A DNA stretch of 64,000 bases from Porphyromonas sp. oral taxon 278 str. W7784 (GTDB lineage: Bacteria; Bacteroidota; Bacteroidia; Bacteroidales; Porphyromonadaceae): NCBI RefSeq assembly GCF_000467855.2, contig NZ_KI259228.1:1-64000 (forward strand). The letters run 5' to 3'. The position numbers and the translations under genes are program-made. The notes under the pieces are model-generated. The model saw only the letters and a program-made list of their open reading frames with translations, ran no database searches and was not told the DNA's origin. Shown here in pieces: positions 43,655 to 52,444 of the stretch. Positions within the stretch are counted from its first letter, which is position 1, and each line of letters begins with the position of its first letter.

Positions 43655-46600
43655 TTAGTCGGCGAGGATGCGAAGCTCCGACCCAGAAGCGTAGTCTTGG
43701 CCGTCGTGCGCACTTAGCGCCGTGAAGCGGAGATAGCGAGCACGTGAGGACTTCGGGAGCATCACGCGCTGAAGCTTCTTATCCTTGGCGAACTTCCCCC
43801 GATAGACCTCCGTCCAGCTCTTGCCATCCCGGCTGACCGAGAGGGCGAAGTCCTTGATGTCTCCGACCGTGCTCTCGTCTTGTCTTGGGAGGTAGGTGAT
43901 CCCGTGGATGTCCTTCTCCTGATAGAGATCAAAGTCAAGCCAGTGCGGATGCTTGGGCACCGTCACCGTCCAGACCGTATGCCACATCGTGTCGGGGCTT
44001 TCGTCGATGAATTGCTCCGAGCCATAGCCATACTCTTCGCTACTGCAGAAGATGATCCGTGCCTCGGCGTACTGCATCTTCTCCAGACGAACCGAAGAGA
44101 TACGCCCTGGATAACGCTCGTCCCAAGCCTTCACTTCCCCGCCTTGGGCGAAAGGAATCGGCCGGGTGTAGCGCTGGGCCTTCCCCCGACCAATGGAATA
44201 GAAGAGCTTGGCACCGGGAGTGCTCGAGATCGACAGTTCGCCGTGAGCGCTACGGGAAATCGTAGGAGCGATGGCACCCGATAGTTCGACCTTAGCGAGC
44301 TGGCTGGCGTCTTCGCCCGAACGTAGAGGACGAAGTACCAAGCTGAACGTCTGGGGCGAGGCAAGCGTCTGGCAGTCAGCCAACGGACCGCCTTGTCCAC
44401 AGCTCGCCCCTCCGAGACCCGTCGTCGAGCGAGACAGGACAAGGTGCGTGTCACCCGCCGCTGGCAACTCATGCGGATGCGCTGCCAGCATCAGATCCAG
44501 CGCCGAATAAGGGAGCGCCGAACTGGTCATCACGCTGTCGGTAGAGAAGAGGAGCCCACGCCCAGCCTTGTCCGTGAGGCTGACCCAGCGGACATCCTCG
44601 CGGTTAGCCATCGTCTGGGGCTTGGGGAAATCAACGAACTGGTCGGCGACTCGGCTTTCGTGACGCTCGATATATTGGCTGGCCTTGCGGTCGCCGTAGT
44701 TAGTGATCGGGCCACGTCCGTAGTACGTGTAGCGATCGTAGCTCTTGGGCAGGACGAATTCATAGCCAAGGCGAGGAAGGGTAAGGCTAGGCTTATTCGT
44801 CGATAGACTGGAGCGGAGCTCGATACTTCCGTCAGGATGCACTGTCCAGACCGTCTGCGCAAGGATATAGAAGTCACTTTCGCTAAACGGATGCGCTACA
44901 TCCTCCTCGATCTCGTAGCACCCCGAAGCCCGATGCATCGAGAGCGTCGCTCCCTGGGGCGCTTGCGAGCGGATGGTGAAGAAGAGTTCGACAGAGCCAT
45001 CAGAGAGCTTTCGGGCCTGATGCGCTAGGACTCGGTGGCGAAGGTTATGTAAGCCGTTGGTCACCCAAGCCGAACGTATCCAGATATCATTATCCGCAGG
45101 GGCACGGAAGGCCGAGATCTTCGGGCCCTGTCCCGAGTGAATGAGCGTGTCTTGTGCGTAGACCAGCTGACCGATCGTACCTTGCTCGAGGTCGAAGTTC
45201 ACCGAGAAATCCCTCCCCTTGACTTCAAATGCCTTCGCTGATAGTGACCGAGACTGAAGGCGCTCCGAAGAACTTCCCTCACGAGAAGCCCGCTGAAGGA
45301 GGGGCTGTAGAGCGATCTGCTCGTCGGCTACGACATACCCTGCCTCAGCCCAAGGCTTAGCCGAGCGAAGACGACACTCAAGCTTGAGGAAGTACTCGCT
45401 CTTGGGATCGAGGGAAGCAGTAGAGACGGGCAGGGAAAGCTCCACTGCTGTGCGAGGAGCTACAGAAGAGAGCGGGCGAATACCATCGCTCGTCATCGTC
45501 CCGTCTTGCCAAAGCGACCAGCGAAGTTCGTAGTCGTCGAGGGAAGAGAAATAGTTCTTATTGAAGAGACGCACCTTACCCAGAGCAAGATCTACGGGCT
45601 CGAGGCTCACGCTCTGATAGACCTTCTTCACCTCATAATATTGAGGCTTCGGCTGAAGATCAGCGAACATCACGCCGTTCATCACGAACATCCCGTCGTT
45701 CGGTAAGTCACCGAAGTTACCGCCATAAGCTAAGTAGCGCTGGCCGTCCGAAGTATGATTGTAGAGCGCTTGGTCTACCCAGTCCCAGATAGCACCACCG
45801 CAGATGAAGTTCGTGCGGTCAATCGCCTTCCAATAATCAGCAAGTCCGCCACAAGCATTGCCCATCGAGTGAGCGTACTCCGAGATATGGAAGGGGTACT
45901 TAATATCATACTTGCCCTCGGCCGCACCTTCTACCCAAGCGATGGAAGGGTATTGGTTGGAGCCCATATCTACGATGTCGTTGTTGCGCTCATATTGCAC
46001 GGGGCGGGAAGTATCGATGCGCTTGGTCGCTTCGTAGCTTTTGGTGAAGTTGATACCAGGACCAGCCTCGTTGCCCAGCGACCAGATGACGATGCTTGGA
46101 TGGTTGATGTGAGCGTGAACCATCTCCAGCATGCGGGAGACGTGCTGCGCTTCGAACTCGGGGACATGCGAGAGCGAAGCCTTGCCGTAGTAATATTCGT
46201 GCGACTCTACATTAGCTTCGTCCTCGAGGTAGATACCATACTTGTCGCAGAGATAGTACCAATAGGGATCGGTAGGGTAATGTGAGTTGCGCACATGATT
46301 GATATTCGCTCGCTTCATCAGGAAGACCTCCCGCTCCATCTGCTGATGGCTGACGGCATGGCCTGTAGAAGGGTTGGTCTCATGACGATTGACGCCACGG
46401 AGCTTGACGGGCTTGCCGTTGATGTAAAAGTAGCGACCAGCACGACCAAACTCATCTTCGCCTGCTGGCGTATCCTTGATCTCGACCTTGCGGAAGCCTG
46501 TGTAGGTCGAAGCTCGATCAAGAAGGCGCTTGCCTGACTTGTCGAAGAGCTCGGCGACTAAAACATATCGGTGAGGAAGTTCGGCTGACCAGAGCTGGGG

Positions 46601-47677
46601 CATCGAGATCTTCAGTTCAGTTTCGGCGGTAGCGGGCGCCGAAGTGCGGGCTTCTGCGCTCGCTACTGCGACGGGATCGACCTCGTCCGAATAGAGAGCG
46701 ACACGGTAGAGCTTATAGCGAAGGAGGAGATCCTTCTGAATAGCCTTCACCCACTTGCTGTCTAGGTCGGCGGAGATACGGAGTGTTCCCTCACGAAGAT
46801 CAGGAGAAAGGTCGGGGATGAGGCGAAGATCCTTCACGTGAATACGGGGCTTGGCCGTCAGATAGACCGAACGGAAGATCCCAGGAAGTCGGAACATGTC
46901 CTGCGCCTCCAGGAACGACCCGTCGCTATTGCGGTAGACTTCGACCGCCACTACATTCTCTCCCTCGGGGCGGAGATAGCGGCTGATGTCGAAGGAAGCC
47001 AGCGAACGGGAATTTTTAGAGAAACCAACGTACCGACCATTGATCCAGAGGTAGAAGAAAGAATCGACACCATCGAAGTTGAGATACACAGCGTGCCCCT
47101 GCCAGTCCTTGGGGATGGTGAAGGTCCTGCGGTAAGATCCGACTTCATTACGGTCACGATAGGTCGTCCACTCCTTGGGCGGGGTGCGCATGACACCGCC
47201 ACGCCAGTCGTCGGCTTTCACTTGGTGCCAGAAGATGACTTGCTGATTGACGTAGATCGGCGTGCCATACTTCTGCTGGCCATCCTTCTGAAGGCCGTAG
47301 ACATTCCAATTCATCGGCACCGAGACCTTGTCCCATCGGCTGACATCATAGCTTGGCTGGAAGAAGTCACGTGGACGCTCCTCGGGCGTTCGCACCCAGT
47401 GGAAGGCCCACGTTCCATTAAGGTCTTGGTAAAGAGAACTGTTCTGGGGAAGGACCTTCGTGATCTCATCCCGCTCCTTCGAGCCAAAGGAGAAGAAGAA
47501 TGCATGCGGTTGCTCTTTGTTGAGCGCATGCCTGGCGGGGCTTTGCCATTCATCGCCCTTGGGATTTGCCTCGTCCTGGTACTCGTAGCCCGGCAAGATT
47601 CGCTGGGCGCAAAGGCTACCCGAGAGCGAAAGTGCAAGTACCGTGAGTAGCGTTCGTACGGTCATGATTTTCGTCAT
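43655..47677 (-). CDS. Exported GH2 beta-galactosidase with C-terminal F5/8 (discoidin) domain
   Basis: 1340 residues, about 300 longer than E. coli LacZ. After a signal peptide (ending SLCAQ) come the GH2 sugar-binding (about 100-270), immunoglobulin-like and TIM-barrel domains. The acid/base Glu is in WSLGNEAGPG and the nucleophile in ISEYAHSMGN. The five-domain LacZ small-chain fold follows. The C-terminus adds a chitobiase-like segment (FYSIGRGKAQRYTRPIPF) and an F5/8-type C domain (about 1200-1340), which usually binds glycans. It likely removes terminal beta-galactose from host glycans in the periplasm or at the surface. The gene is isolated, with no susCD pair nearby. Confidence 0.92.
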   Translation of the reverse strand: MTKIMTVRTLLTVLALSLSGSLCAQRILPGYEYQDEANPKGDEWQSPARHALNKEQPHAFFFSFGSKERDEITKVLPQNSSLYQDLNGTWAFHWVRTPEERPRDFFQPSYDVSRWDKVSVPMNWNVYGLQKDGQQKYGTPIYVNQQVIFWHQVKADDWRGGVMRTPPKEWTTYRDRNEVGSYRRTFTIPKDWQGHAVYLNFDGVDSFFYLWINGRYVGFSKNSRSLASFDISRYLRPEGENVVAVEVYRNSDGSFLEAQDMFRLPGIFRSVYLTAKPRIHVKDLRLIPDLSPDLREGTLRISADLDSKWVKAIQKDLLLRYKLYRVALYSDEVDPVAVASAEARTSAPATAETELKISMPQLWSAELPHRYVLVAELFDKSGKRLLDRASTYTGFRKVEIKDTPAGEDEFGRAGRYFYINGKPVKLRGVNRHETNPSTGHAVSHQQMEREVFLMKRANINHVRNSHYPTDPYWYYLCDKYGIYLEDEANVESHEYYYGKASLSHVPEFEAQHVSRMLEMVHAHINHPSIVIWSLGNEAGPGINFTKSYEATKRIDTSRPVQYERNNDIVDMGSNQYPSIAWVEGAAEGKYDIKYPFHISEYAHSMGNACGGLADYWKAIDRTNFICGGAIWDWVDQALYNHTSDGQRYLAYGGNFGDLPNDGMFVMNGVMFADLQPKPQYYEVKKVYQSVSLEPVDLALGKVRLFNKNYFSSLDDYELRWSLWQDGTMTSDGIRPLSSVAPRTAVELSLPVSTASLDPKSEYFLKLECRLRSAKPWAEAGYVVADEQIALQPLLQRASREGSSSERLQSRSLSAKAFEVKGRDFSVNFDLEQGTIGQLVYAQDTLIHSGQGPKISAFRAPADNDIWIRSAWVTNGLHNLRHRVLAHQARKLSDGSVELFFTIRSQAPQGATLSMHRASGCYEIEEDVAHPFSESDFYILAQTVWTVHPDGSIELRSSLSTNKPSLTLPRLGYEFVLPKSYDRYTYYGRGPITNYGDRKASQYIERHESRVADQFVDFPKPQTMANREDVRWVSLTDKAGRGLLFSTDSVMTSSALPYSALDLMLAAHPHELPAAGDTHLVLSRSTTGLGGASCGQGGPLADCQTLASPQTFSLVLRPLRSGEDASQLAKVELSGAIAPTISRSAHGELSISSTPGAKLFYSIGRGKAQRYTRPIPFAQGGEVKAWDERYPGRISSVRLEKMQYAEARIIFCSSEEYGYGSEQFIDESPDTMWHTVWTVTVPKHPHWLDFDLYQEKDIHGITYLPRQDESTVGDIKDFALSVSRDGKSWTEVYRGKFAKDKKLQRVMLPKSSRARYLRFTALSAHDGQDYASGSELRILAD

Positions 47678-47769
47678 CTTATTGTGCTAAGGGGTTGCTG
47701 AAGCTGGTTGGTCTCTGAAGACCGGTGGTAAAATTACCCTTTTACAAGCACATTCCTTCTAAGCGAACT

Positions 47770-48156
47770 GAAGTTCCCCTACCTCCCCACCGAAGGCGGG
47801 GCAACTTCGACCTCCTTCCCCACCCGATTCTTCCCGCTGAAGCGGGCTAAAGAAAGAATACTCCCGTCCTGAAGTAGAGGTGCTTCACGGGCGAAGGGAT
47901 TGAGATTGGATTGAAGATTGATTGGATTTCTTTCTTGAAGTTTCTTGATTTTCTTTCAGAAGTTTCTTGACTTGGTTTGCAAATTGGCTCGATTTCCTTC
48001 CTGAACTTCCTTGACTTCGCCGAAGAAGTTCCTTGACTTTCCGAGGGAAGTTCCTTGAGTTCCCATCAGAAGTAATATAACATTCGAGCGGAAGTAATAC
48101 TACTTCTGATGAGAATTCAAGGAGCTTCCTAAGCGAAGATCAAACGAATACGAAAA
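47770..48156. repeat. 22-bp-period dyad array, left copy
   Basis: Degenerate tandem units starting GAAG. From 47937 on, starts fall at 47937, 47959, 47981, 48003, 48025, 48047, 48069, 48091, 48113 and 48135, strictly 22 nt apart. Earlier units at 47770, 47792 and 47871 keep this length, and units at 47893 and 47913 are 20 and 24 nt. A typical unit is GAAGTTCCTTGACTTCC plus 5 nt, itself a dyad (GAAGT/ACTTC). The array fills most of the 534-bp gap between the beta-galactosidase and SnoaL-like genes and may begin near 47717. Confidence 0.85.
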
Positions 48157-48211
48157 CAGGCAGTAAGACGCATTCATCTTACTGCCTGTTCTCAGTGGAG
48201 CTGGTTATTGA

Positions 48212-48616
48212 TCAGCCTTGCGCTAGAGCCGTCCAAATACGGTCTTCTTCGTCAATTCGCTCGGAGAAAAGCCAGACTTCCTTGATCAAACCATCCTCAA
48301 AGCGGAAAAGGTCTACCCCTTTCATCTCCATCGAATATCCGCTTGCCGACACGGAGAATGCAACCGCTGCCACGACCAAATCTCCGTTTTCCGTTACGTA
48401 ATCTACTTGGTCGATGGCGAATGTCCCATTACTCAGCTGAGCCATCTTACCCAAATGGGCAAAAACATTCTGCTTACCGCTGTAGATGCCAGACACTGCT
48501 CCCTTCCCTGGCTGATGCCATATCAAGTCATCGGAGAGCAAGGTCCCCACCGTTTCAAAGTCACCTTGAGCCAATGCTGCATAGAACAGGCTCACCTTCT
48601 CTGTCTTCTTTTCCAT
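48212..48616 (-). CDS. NTF2/SnoaL-like small protein
   Basis: 134 residues, a cone-shaped alpha+beta fold of the NTF2/SnoaL superfamily: N-terminal helix VSLFYAALAQGDFETVGTLL, then strands with DLIWHQPG, GVDLFRFEDGLIKEVWLFSE. Many such proteins are small isomerase/hydrolase-like or ligand-binding; no catalytic set can be assigned. It is divergent from the HxlR regulator (134 nt between starts), which probably controls it. It is enclosed between two related repeat arrays. Confidence 0.78.
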   Translation of the reverse strand: MEKKTEKVSLFYAALAQGDFETVGTLLSDDLIWHQPGKGAVSGIYSGKQNVFAHLGKMAQLSNGTFAIDQVDYVTENGDLVVAAVAFSVSASGYSMEMKGVDLFRFEDGLIKEVWLFSERIDEEDRIWTALAQG

Positions 48617-48750
48617 AAATCAGTGTTCTTAGTTGTTGAAATCTCTACAAATTTATACCTTAGAATCAGAAATAACAAGTACTTACGACATGGTATGCTA
48701 CTTACTTAATTGTTAGAATTGCTGATTATCAACAAGAAAAAAATGCTCGT

Positions 48751-49065
48751 ATGGAAAGAAAAATCTCGGACAAAGACTGTCCCGTGCGCAAGTCAATGCA
48801 AATCTTCGCCGGCAAATGGACTCTACTCATCATCTTTCAAATCAACCAAAGGACGATCCGCTATGGAGAACTCAAGCGTGCTATTCCCAACATCAGCGAG
48901 AAGATGCTTATCGACGAATTGAAATTCCTGTGCGATAAAGGGCTCGTCAAAAAGGAACAGTATCCCGAAGTTCCTCCAAGAGTAGAGTACTCCCTAACAG
49001 AATTAGGAGAGAAAGTACTGCCGATCATCGACGAGATAGCCAAGTTTGGCATGGAGAATTTATAA
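48751..49065 (+). CDS. HxlR-family winged-helix regulator
   Basis: 104 residues. The HxlR signature CPVRKSMQIFAGKWTLLI begins at Cys10, the position of the redox-sensing Cys in HypR/YodB-type regulators. A winged helix follows (ISEKMLIDELKFLCDKGLV, then the wing RVEYSLTELG). It probably represses itself and the divergent SnoaL-like gene in response to an electrophile or aldehyde. This is inferred from family behaviour. The start at 48751 gives the usual family N-terminus. Confidence 0.9.
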   Translation: MERKISDKDCPVRKSMQIFAGKWTLLIIFQINQRTIRYGELKRAIPNISEKMLIDELKFLCDKGLVKKEQYPEVPPRVEYSLTELGEKVLPIIDEIAKFGMENL

Positions 49066-49140
49066 CTCATCTAGTACTTCTCATGCAGACTTTTTGCTCC
49101 CAAACGAATCGTTATCCCTCTCCAAAACAAAGGCCTCCCC

Positions 49141-49474
49141 GAAGCGAAGCCAAAGGACTTCCCAAACGGAATTAAGAGACTTCCCCTGCGAAGTAGAGAT
49201 CCTTAGCGGGCGAAGGGATTGAGATTGGATTGAAGATTGATTGGATTTCTTTCTTGGATTGATTGGACTTCCTTCTTGAAGTTCCTTGACTTCGCCGAAG
49301 AAGTTTCTTGACTTCCTTTCGGAAGTAATATAACATTCGACCGAAAGTAATATTACTTTTTCCAGCCCCTTCAATTACCTTCCGTCGAAGGTGATATTAC
49401 CTTACCTCGGAAGTTCAATTACGTTCGGTCGAAGGGGCTAGTAGATTGCATCGAAGGGGCTAGTAGTTCCCGCC
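49141..49474. repeat. 22-bp-period dyad array, right copy
   Basis: Same family and orientation as the left copy. Units start GAAG at 49141, 49190, 49278, 49300, 49322, 49431 and 49453; 49212 and 49232 again start a 20- and a 24-nt unit. A 50-bp block (49207-49256) is identical to 47888-47937. Some units are near-perfect palindromes (AAAGTAATATTACTTT). The last unit runs 15 nt into the 3' end of tatD. It fills the 394-bp gap between the HxlR gene and tatD, which has no gene. Confidence 0.85.
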
Positions 49475-50158
49475 TTCGCTTAAGAGTCTGGGGAAGAATG
49501 TAAGGGCTTGGGCGTAGAGCTTCTCACGAAGTTCTTTGAGCGAAATGCCTAGCGAACAGGACGCATCTTCATAGACCGAGGCGATCGAGAGATCGGGAAC
49601 GTCATCCGTTTCTAAGAAAGCCCGCCCTTCACGATAAGCGAGGGCAAGGCTCTCCGAATGAAAGTACCGGCCGAAACTTAAATAGAAGCCCGCCCGAAGT
49701 AATTGCTCCGCCTGCTGAGGCTTCCCACGAAAGCCGTGGATGAGCCAAGGCGAACGGGGACGAAGTTCCTTGCCCAGGCGAACGAGGTCCTCTTGGGCAC
49801 GCACCAAGTGAATGATGAGGGGAAGGTCAAGGCGGTCAGCGAGCTGTGCTTCTTCACGGAAGAAATGTAGCTGCTTCGAATAGGGCGTCGAGCAAACACG
49901 GTCAAGTCCCGCTTCTCCTAAAGCCACTACCCGAGGCGAGCGAAGGAGCTTCTCCTCCAGAAGAAGGAGACTTCCTTCCGTCAGATCCTCAGCTTGCCAC
50001 GGATGAAGGCCGATACTTGCGAACGTCCTTCCCGCAAAGTGCTCGGGCATCGCCTCGGTAAGATGAAGGCTATGAATCTGAATGCTCGTCGCATCACCTT
50101 CTTCGGGGCAATGCGTATGAGTATCGACGTAAGGGGAGTACAGTTCTTCGGGGAGCAT
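49460..50158 (-). CDS. TatD-family metal-dependent hydrolase
   Basis: 232 residues, slightly short for the family. Metal ligands are visible: YVDTHTHCPE (HxH), ALGEAGLD (Glu), LIIHLVRAQE (His), LIHGFRG (His) and FLETDDVPD (Asp). TatD proteins are 3'-5' DNases involved in DNA repair and turnover; this shorter Bacteroidetes form is less studied. Its last residues (GGNY) and stop are encoded within the final unit of the repeat array. Last gene of the leftward run from parA. Confidence 0.85.
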   Translation of the reverse strand: MLPEELYSPYVDTHTHCPEEGDATSIQIHSLHLTEAMPEHFAGRTFASIGLHPWQAEDLTEGSLLLLEEKLLRSPRVVALGEAGLDRVCSTPYSKQLHFFREEAQLADRLDLPLIIHLVRAQEDLVRLGKELRPRSPWLIHGFRGKPQQAEQLLRAGFYLSFGRYFHSESLALAYREGRAFLETDDVPDLSIASVYEDASCSLGISLKELREKLYAQALTFFPRLLSEGGNY

Positions 50159-50187
50159 CGGCGAGGAAGGTGCGACGGGCTCGTCAG

Positions 50188-50430
50188 CTAAGGCACGGGA
50201 TCATAACCGCTTCCTCCCCAGGGATGACAACGGAGGATACGGCGAAGGGCAAGGTAAAACCCTTTGAAGGGACCATGCTTTCGGATCGCTTCCAGGGCGT
50301 ACGTGGAGCACGACGGCGTGAAGCGACACGACGGAGGTGTAAGAGGGGAGATCGCTCCCTTATAGAAATAGATCGGTAGGAGCAGAAGCCAAACGAGCGC
50401 TTGGCGAAGAAGTCCGAGGAGACGTTTCAT
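50188..50430 (-). CDS. yidD: Membrane protein insertion efficiency factor YidD
   Basis: 80 residues, family length. An N-terminal amphipathic segment is followed by [35 protein letters not shown] and [16 protein letters not shown]. It helps YidC insert membrane proteins. It overlaps the end of rnpA by 4 bp, the order (rnpA-yidD) found in many bacteria. Confidence 0.95.
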   Translation of the reverse strand: MKRLLGLLRQALVWLLLLPIYFYKGAISPLTPPSCRFTPSCSTYALEAIRKHGPFKGFYLALRRILRCHPWGGSGYDPVP

Positions 50431-50861
50431 AAGCCTTCGGGGGAAGTTCCCGTCTTCTCGAGCTCCACGGCAATGCGAGCCAGCGCCTTCTCCATGCCTC
50501 GATCGACGTCGGTCTGCTTAGGCAACTCCTTCGCTACAGAGAGTAAGCCCAGATGGATATGCATCCGACGCTCCTCGGCCAAGGCAAGGAGCGGGTGCTT
50601 ACGCCTACGATAGCTCTCACGGATCAGCCTCTTCACCCGATTACGCTTATTAGCTCGGCGGAAATACTTCTTGGCTACTACGACGAGGATCGCCGTGCTT
50701 GGCTCCTCTCCTTCTGCTACGGGCGTGAAATGATACACCACCCGAAGAGGATAGGCAATGAAGGCCTGCCCAGAAGCAAAGAGGGCGTCCACATCTCGCT
50801 TGAGATGCAGACGCTCTTCCTTCGATAACGTACAGCGAGGGGATCGGATAGGATCTTCCAC
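50427..50861 (-). CDS. rnpA: Ribonuclease P protein component
   Basis: 144 residues from a GTG at 50861. That start follows GGAGGG by 9 nt and gives the usual family length, whereas the ATG at 50969 would overlap hemD by 77 bp. The family signature is [19 protein letters not shown]. The protein supports the RNase P RNA in tRNA 5' maturation. The RNA gene is not in the window. A tRNA-processing and membrane-insertion pair with yidD; rpmH and dnaA are not adjacent here. Confidence 0.9.
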   Translation of the reverse strand: MEDPIRSPRCTLSKEERLHLKRDVDALFASGQAFIAYPLRVVYHFTPVAEGEEPSTAILVVVAKKYFRRANKRNRVKRLIRESYRRRKHPLLALAEERRMHIHLGLLSVAKELPKQTDVDRGMEKALARIAVELEKTGTSPEGL

Positions 50862-50892
50862 AGATATTATCCCTCCACGAGTAGAGGTACTG

Positions 50893-51639
50893 CTAATTAT
50901 TCTTCTGGAGATACTGATCCAGAGCCATCGCCATAGAAGGTGCCCCAGGAGATGGCGCTGAGAGATCAAGACGTAGACCTGCTTGCTCGATGGCCTGACA
51001 AGTAGCCGGACCGAAACCTCCGATGAGTACCTTGCCCTGCTCGTAGTCTTCGTGATTGGCGAGCAGTGAAGTCACCCCAGCAGGACTGAAGAAGATGATC
51101 ATGTCATACTCTTCTTTCTTCTCTTGGTCGGTGAACTTCTTGCTGACCGTGCGGTACATGATCGCCTTAGCAAACTGTAGCTTCTTTGACTCCAAGAGGT
51201 CGATCAGATCATTCTTGTGGTCCTCGGCCATCGGTAGGAAGTAGACTTCCTTGTTGTGCTTCTGCATGATCGCTACCAGTTCAGCCTGACCACCTGCCTC
51301 GGGATAGAATACCTTGCGCTTGCGGTAGACGATGAACTTCTGGAGATAGTTAGCCACCTGCTCGTTGATGCAGAAGTACTTCATGTCTTCAGGCATAGTG
51401 ACACGGAGCTCTTCACTGAGCTGGAAGAAATGCTCCATAGCTTTACGCGAAGTGAAGACGATAGCCGTGTGGTCCAGGATATTCACTTTCTGATTGCGAA
51501 ACTCTCGAGGAGTCACCGACTCGACCTCGATGAACGCACGGAAAGTAGCTTTAGCTCCATGGCGCTCGGCAATATCATAGTAAGGGGACTTCCCTGACTC
51601 AGGCTGAGGTTGGGAGATTAGAATCTTCTTGATACTCAT
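50893..51639 (-). CDS. hemD: Uroporphyrinogen-III synthase-like protein (HemD)
   Basis: 248 residues, two-lobed HemD fold: KILISQPQPESGKSPYYDIAE-type start in two parts, VNILDHTAIVFTSRKAMEHFF, then IIFFSPAGVTSLLANHE and IGGFGPATCQAIEQAGL. It would cyclise hydroxymethylbilane to uroporphyrinogen III. Many oral Porphyromonas lack a full heme pathway, so whether it works in heme or only in corrinoid/siroheme synthesis cannot be told here. Its start overlaps the DUF4271 stop by 4 bp. Confidence 0.88.
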   Translation of the reverse strand: MSIKKILISQPQPESGKSPYYDIAERHGAKATFRAFIEVESVTPREFRNQKVNILDHTAIVFTSRKAMEHFFQLSEELRVTMPEDMKYFCINEQVANYLQKFIVYRKRKVFYPEAGGQAELVAIMQKHNKEVYFLPMAEDHKNDLIDLLESKKLQFAKAIMYRTVSKKFTDQEKKEEYDMIIFFSPAGVTSLLANHEDYEQGKVLIGGFGPATCQAIEQAGLRLDLSAPSPGAPSMAMALDQYLQKNN

Positions 51640-52361
51640 TGATACAAATTCGGAAGGAGATCACTCCTCATCAGATATATACCACCCCCTACGAGGTAGA
51701 GGAATGGTACAACTTCGTGGGCGCAAAGGTACAAAAAAAGAAAGAGGCCTCCAGCGGACCCGTGCGACATGCGACGCACGACCTGGATGATACCAAGGAG
51801 CTGGACAAGTACTAATGTACCGATGGCGATCCACCATAGGACGAGGGTGGGGAGCGGTGCAAAGGTCAGCAAGGAGACCAATGCCATCAGAAGCGCTCTC
51901 AGCCAATCCTGGAAGAAATAGTCTTGAGCTAGTAGCCCTCCAGTGAGATCATCAAGCAGCACATAGCGCCAAAGCTTGAAGGCCTTCGAGCGAAAGTAAA
52001 GGAAGAGGTACACTCCTAAGAAGAGCACGACCAGCTGCATCACCAGGCTTGTATAGTTACTCCCGAGGAGAAGTCCTTCGCGAGAGGAAAGCCTCAGCAC
52101 CGTCAGCGCAATGGATAAGCTCCCTAGCACGTAGGATAGAAAGCGAAAAAGCCCATACGAGACGAAGCGAGAAATGTAGACTGCCCCCGAGTCGGGATTG
52201 CCTTGGCGCCATGCTCCCACAGCCACCCCGATGAGTCCGGGCGTATAGACCCAGACGATCAAGGTGAGTAGCCAGATGACTAGCTCGGTGAGATAGCTGA
52301 CATTCGCTAAGGGCTCGGTGAGCGCAAAGTCCATGCTGATATAGGAGATAAGAGAGAGCAC
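51636..52361 (-). CDS. DUF4271 family membrane protein
   Basis: Up to 241 residues with about six hydrophobic membrane segments (for example LTELVIWLLTLIVWVYTPGLIGVAV in two blocks, VMQLVVLFLGVYLFLYF, ALLMALVSLLTFAPLPTLVL). The C-terminus is characteristic of DUF4271 (LYLCAHEVVPFLYLVGGG). The start may instead be the Met at 52334. Function unknown; in Bacteroidetes it is regularly placed next to hemD, as here. Confidence 0.8.
   Translation of the reverse strand: MLSLISYISMDFALTEPLANVSYLTELVIWLLTLIVWVYTPGLIGVAVGAWRQGNPDSGAVYISRFVSYGLFRFLSYVLGSLSIALTVLRLSSREGLLLGSNYTSLVMQLVVLFLGVYLFLYFRSKAFKLWRYVLLDDLTGGLLAQDYFFQDWLRALLMALVSLLTFAPLPTLVLWWIAIGTLVLVQLLGIIQVVRRMSHGSAGGLFLFLYLCAHEVVPFLYLVGGGIYLMRSDLLPNLYQ
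51724..51731 (-). promoter_or_regulatory. Possible internal promoter inside the DUF4271 gene
   Basis: The minus strand reads TACCTTTG within codons for Leu-Tyr-Leu-Cys, 85 nt upstream of hemD. It could give hemD, rnpA and yidD extra transcription. As it lies in coding sequence it may be chance. Confidence 0.3.
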
Positions 52362-52444
52362 TAGGTGTACTAGCTCGTAGAGCGAGACCAGTGCCTCAGC
52401 TCCACGAGCTAGTCATAGGAGGATAGCCTCCTGATGGGTTGAGA

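Noticed and set aside
49081-49374. Minus-strand 97-codon frame in the right array.
   Set aside because: It is made of the degenerate repeats; composition is low-complexity and the frame does not recur in the left array.
47770-49474. Insertion sequence or transposon bounded by the two arrays.
   Set aside because: No transposase, and the arrays are in direct orientation without terminal inverted repeats or target-site duplication; recombination between arrays is the simpler reading.
50862-50969. Upstream ATG start for rnpA at 50969.
   Set aside because: It would overlap hemD by 77 bp and add a non-family leader; the GTG at 50861 follows GGAGGG and gives the expected length.
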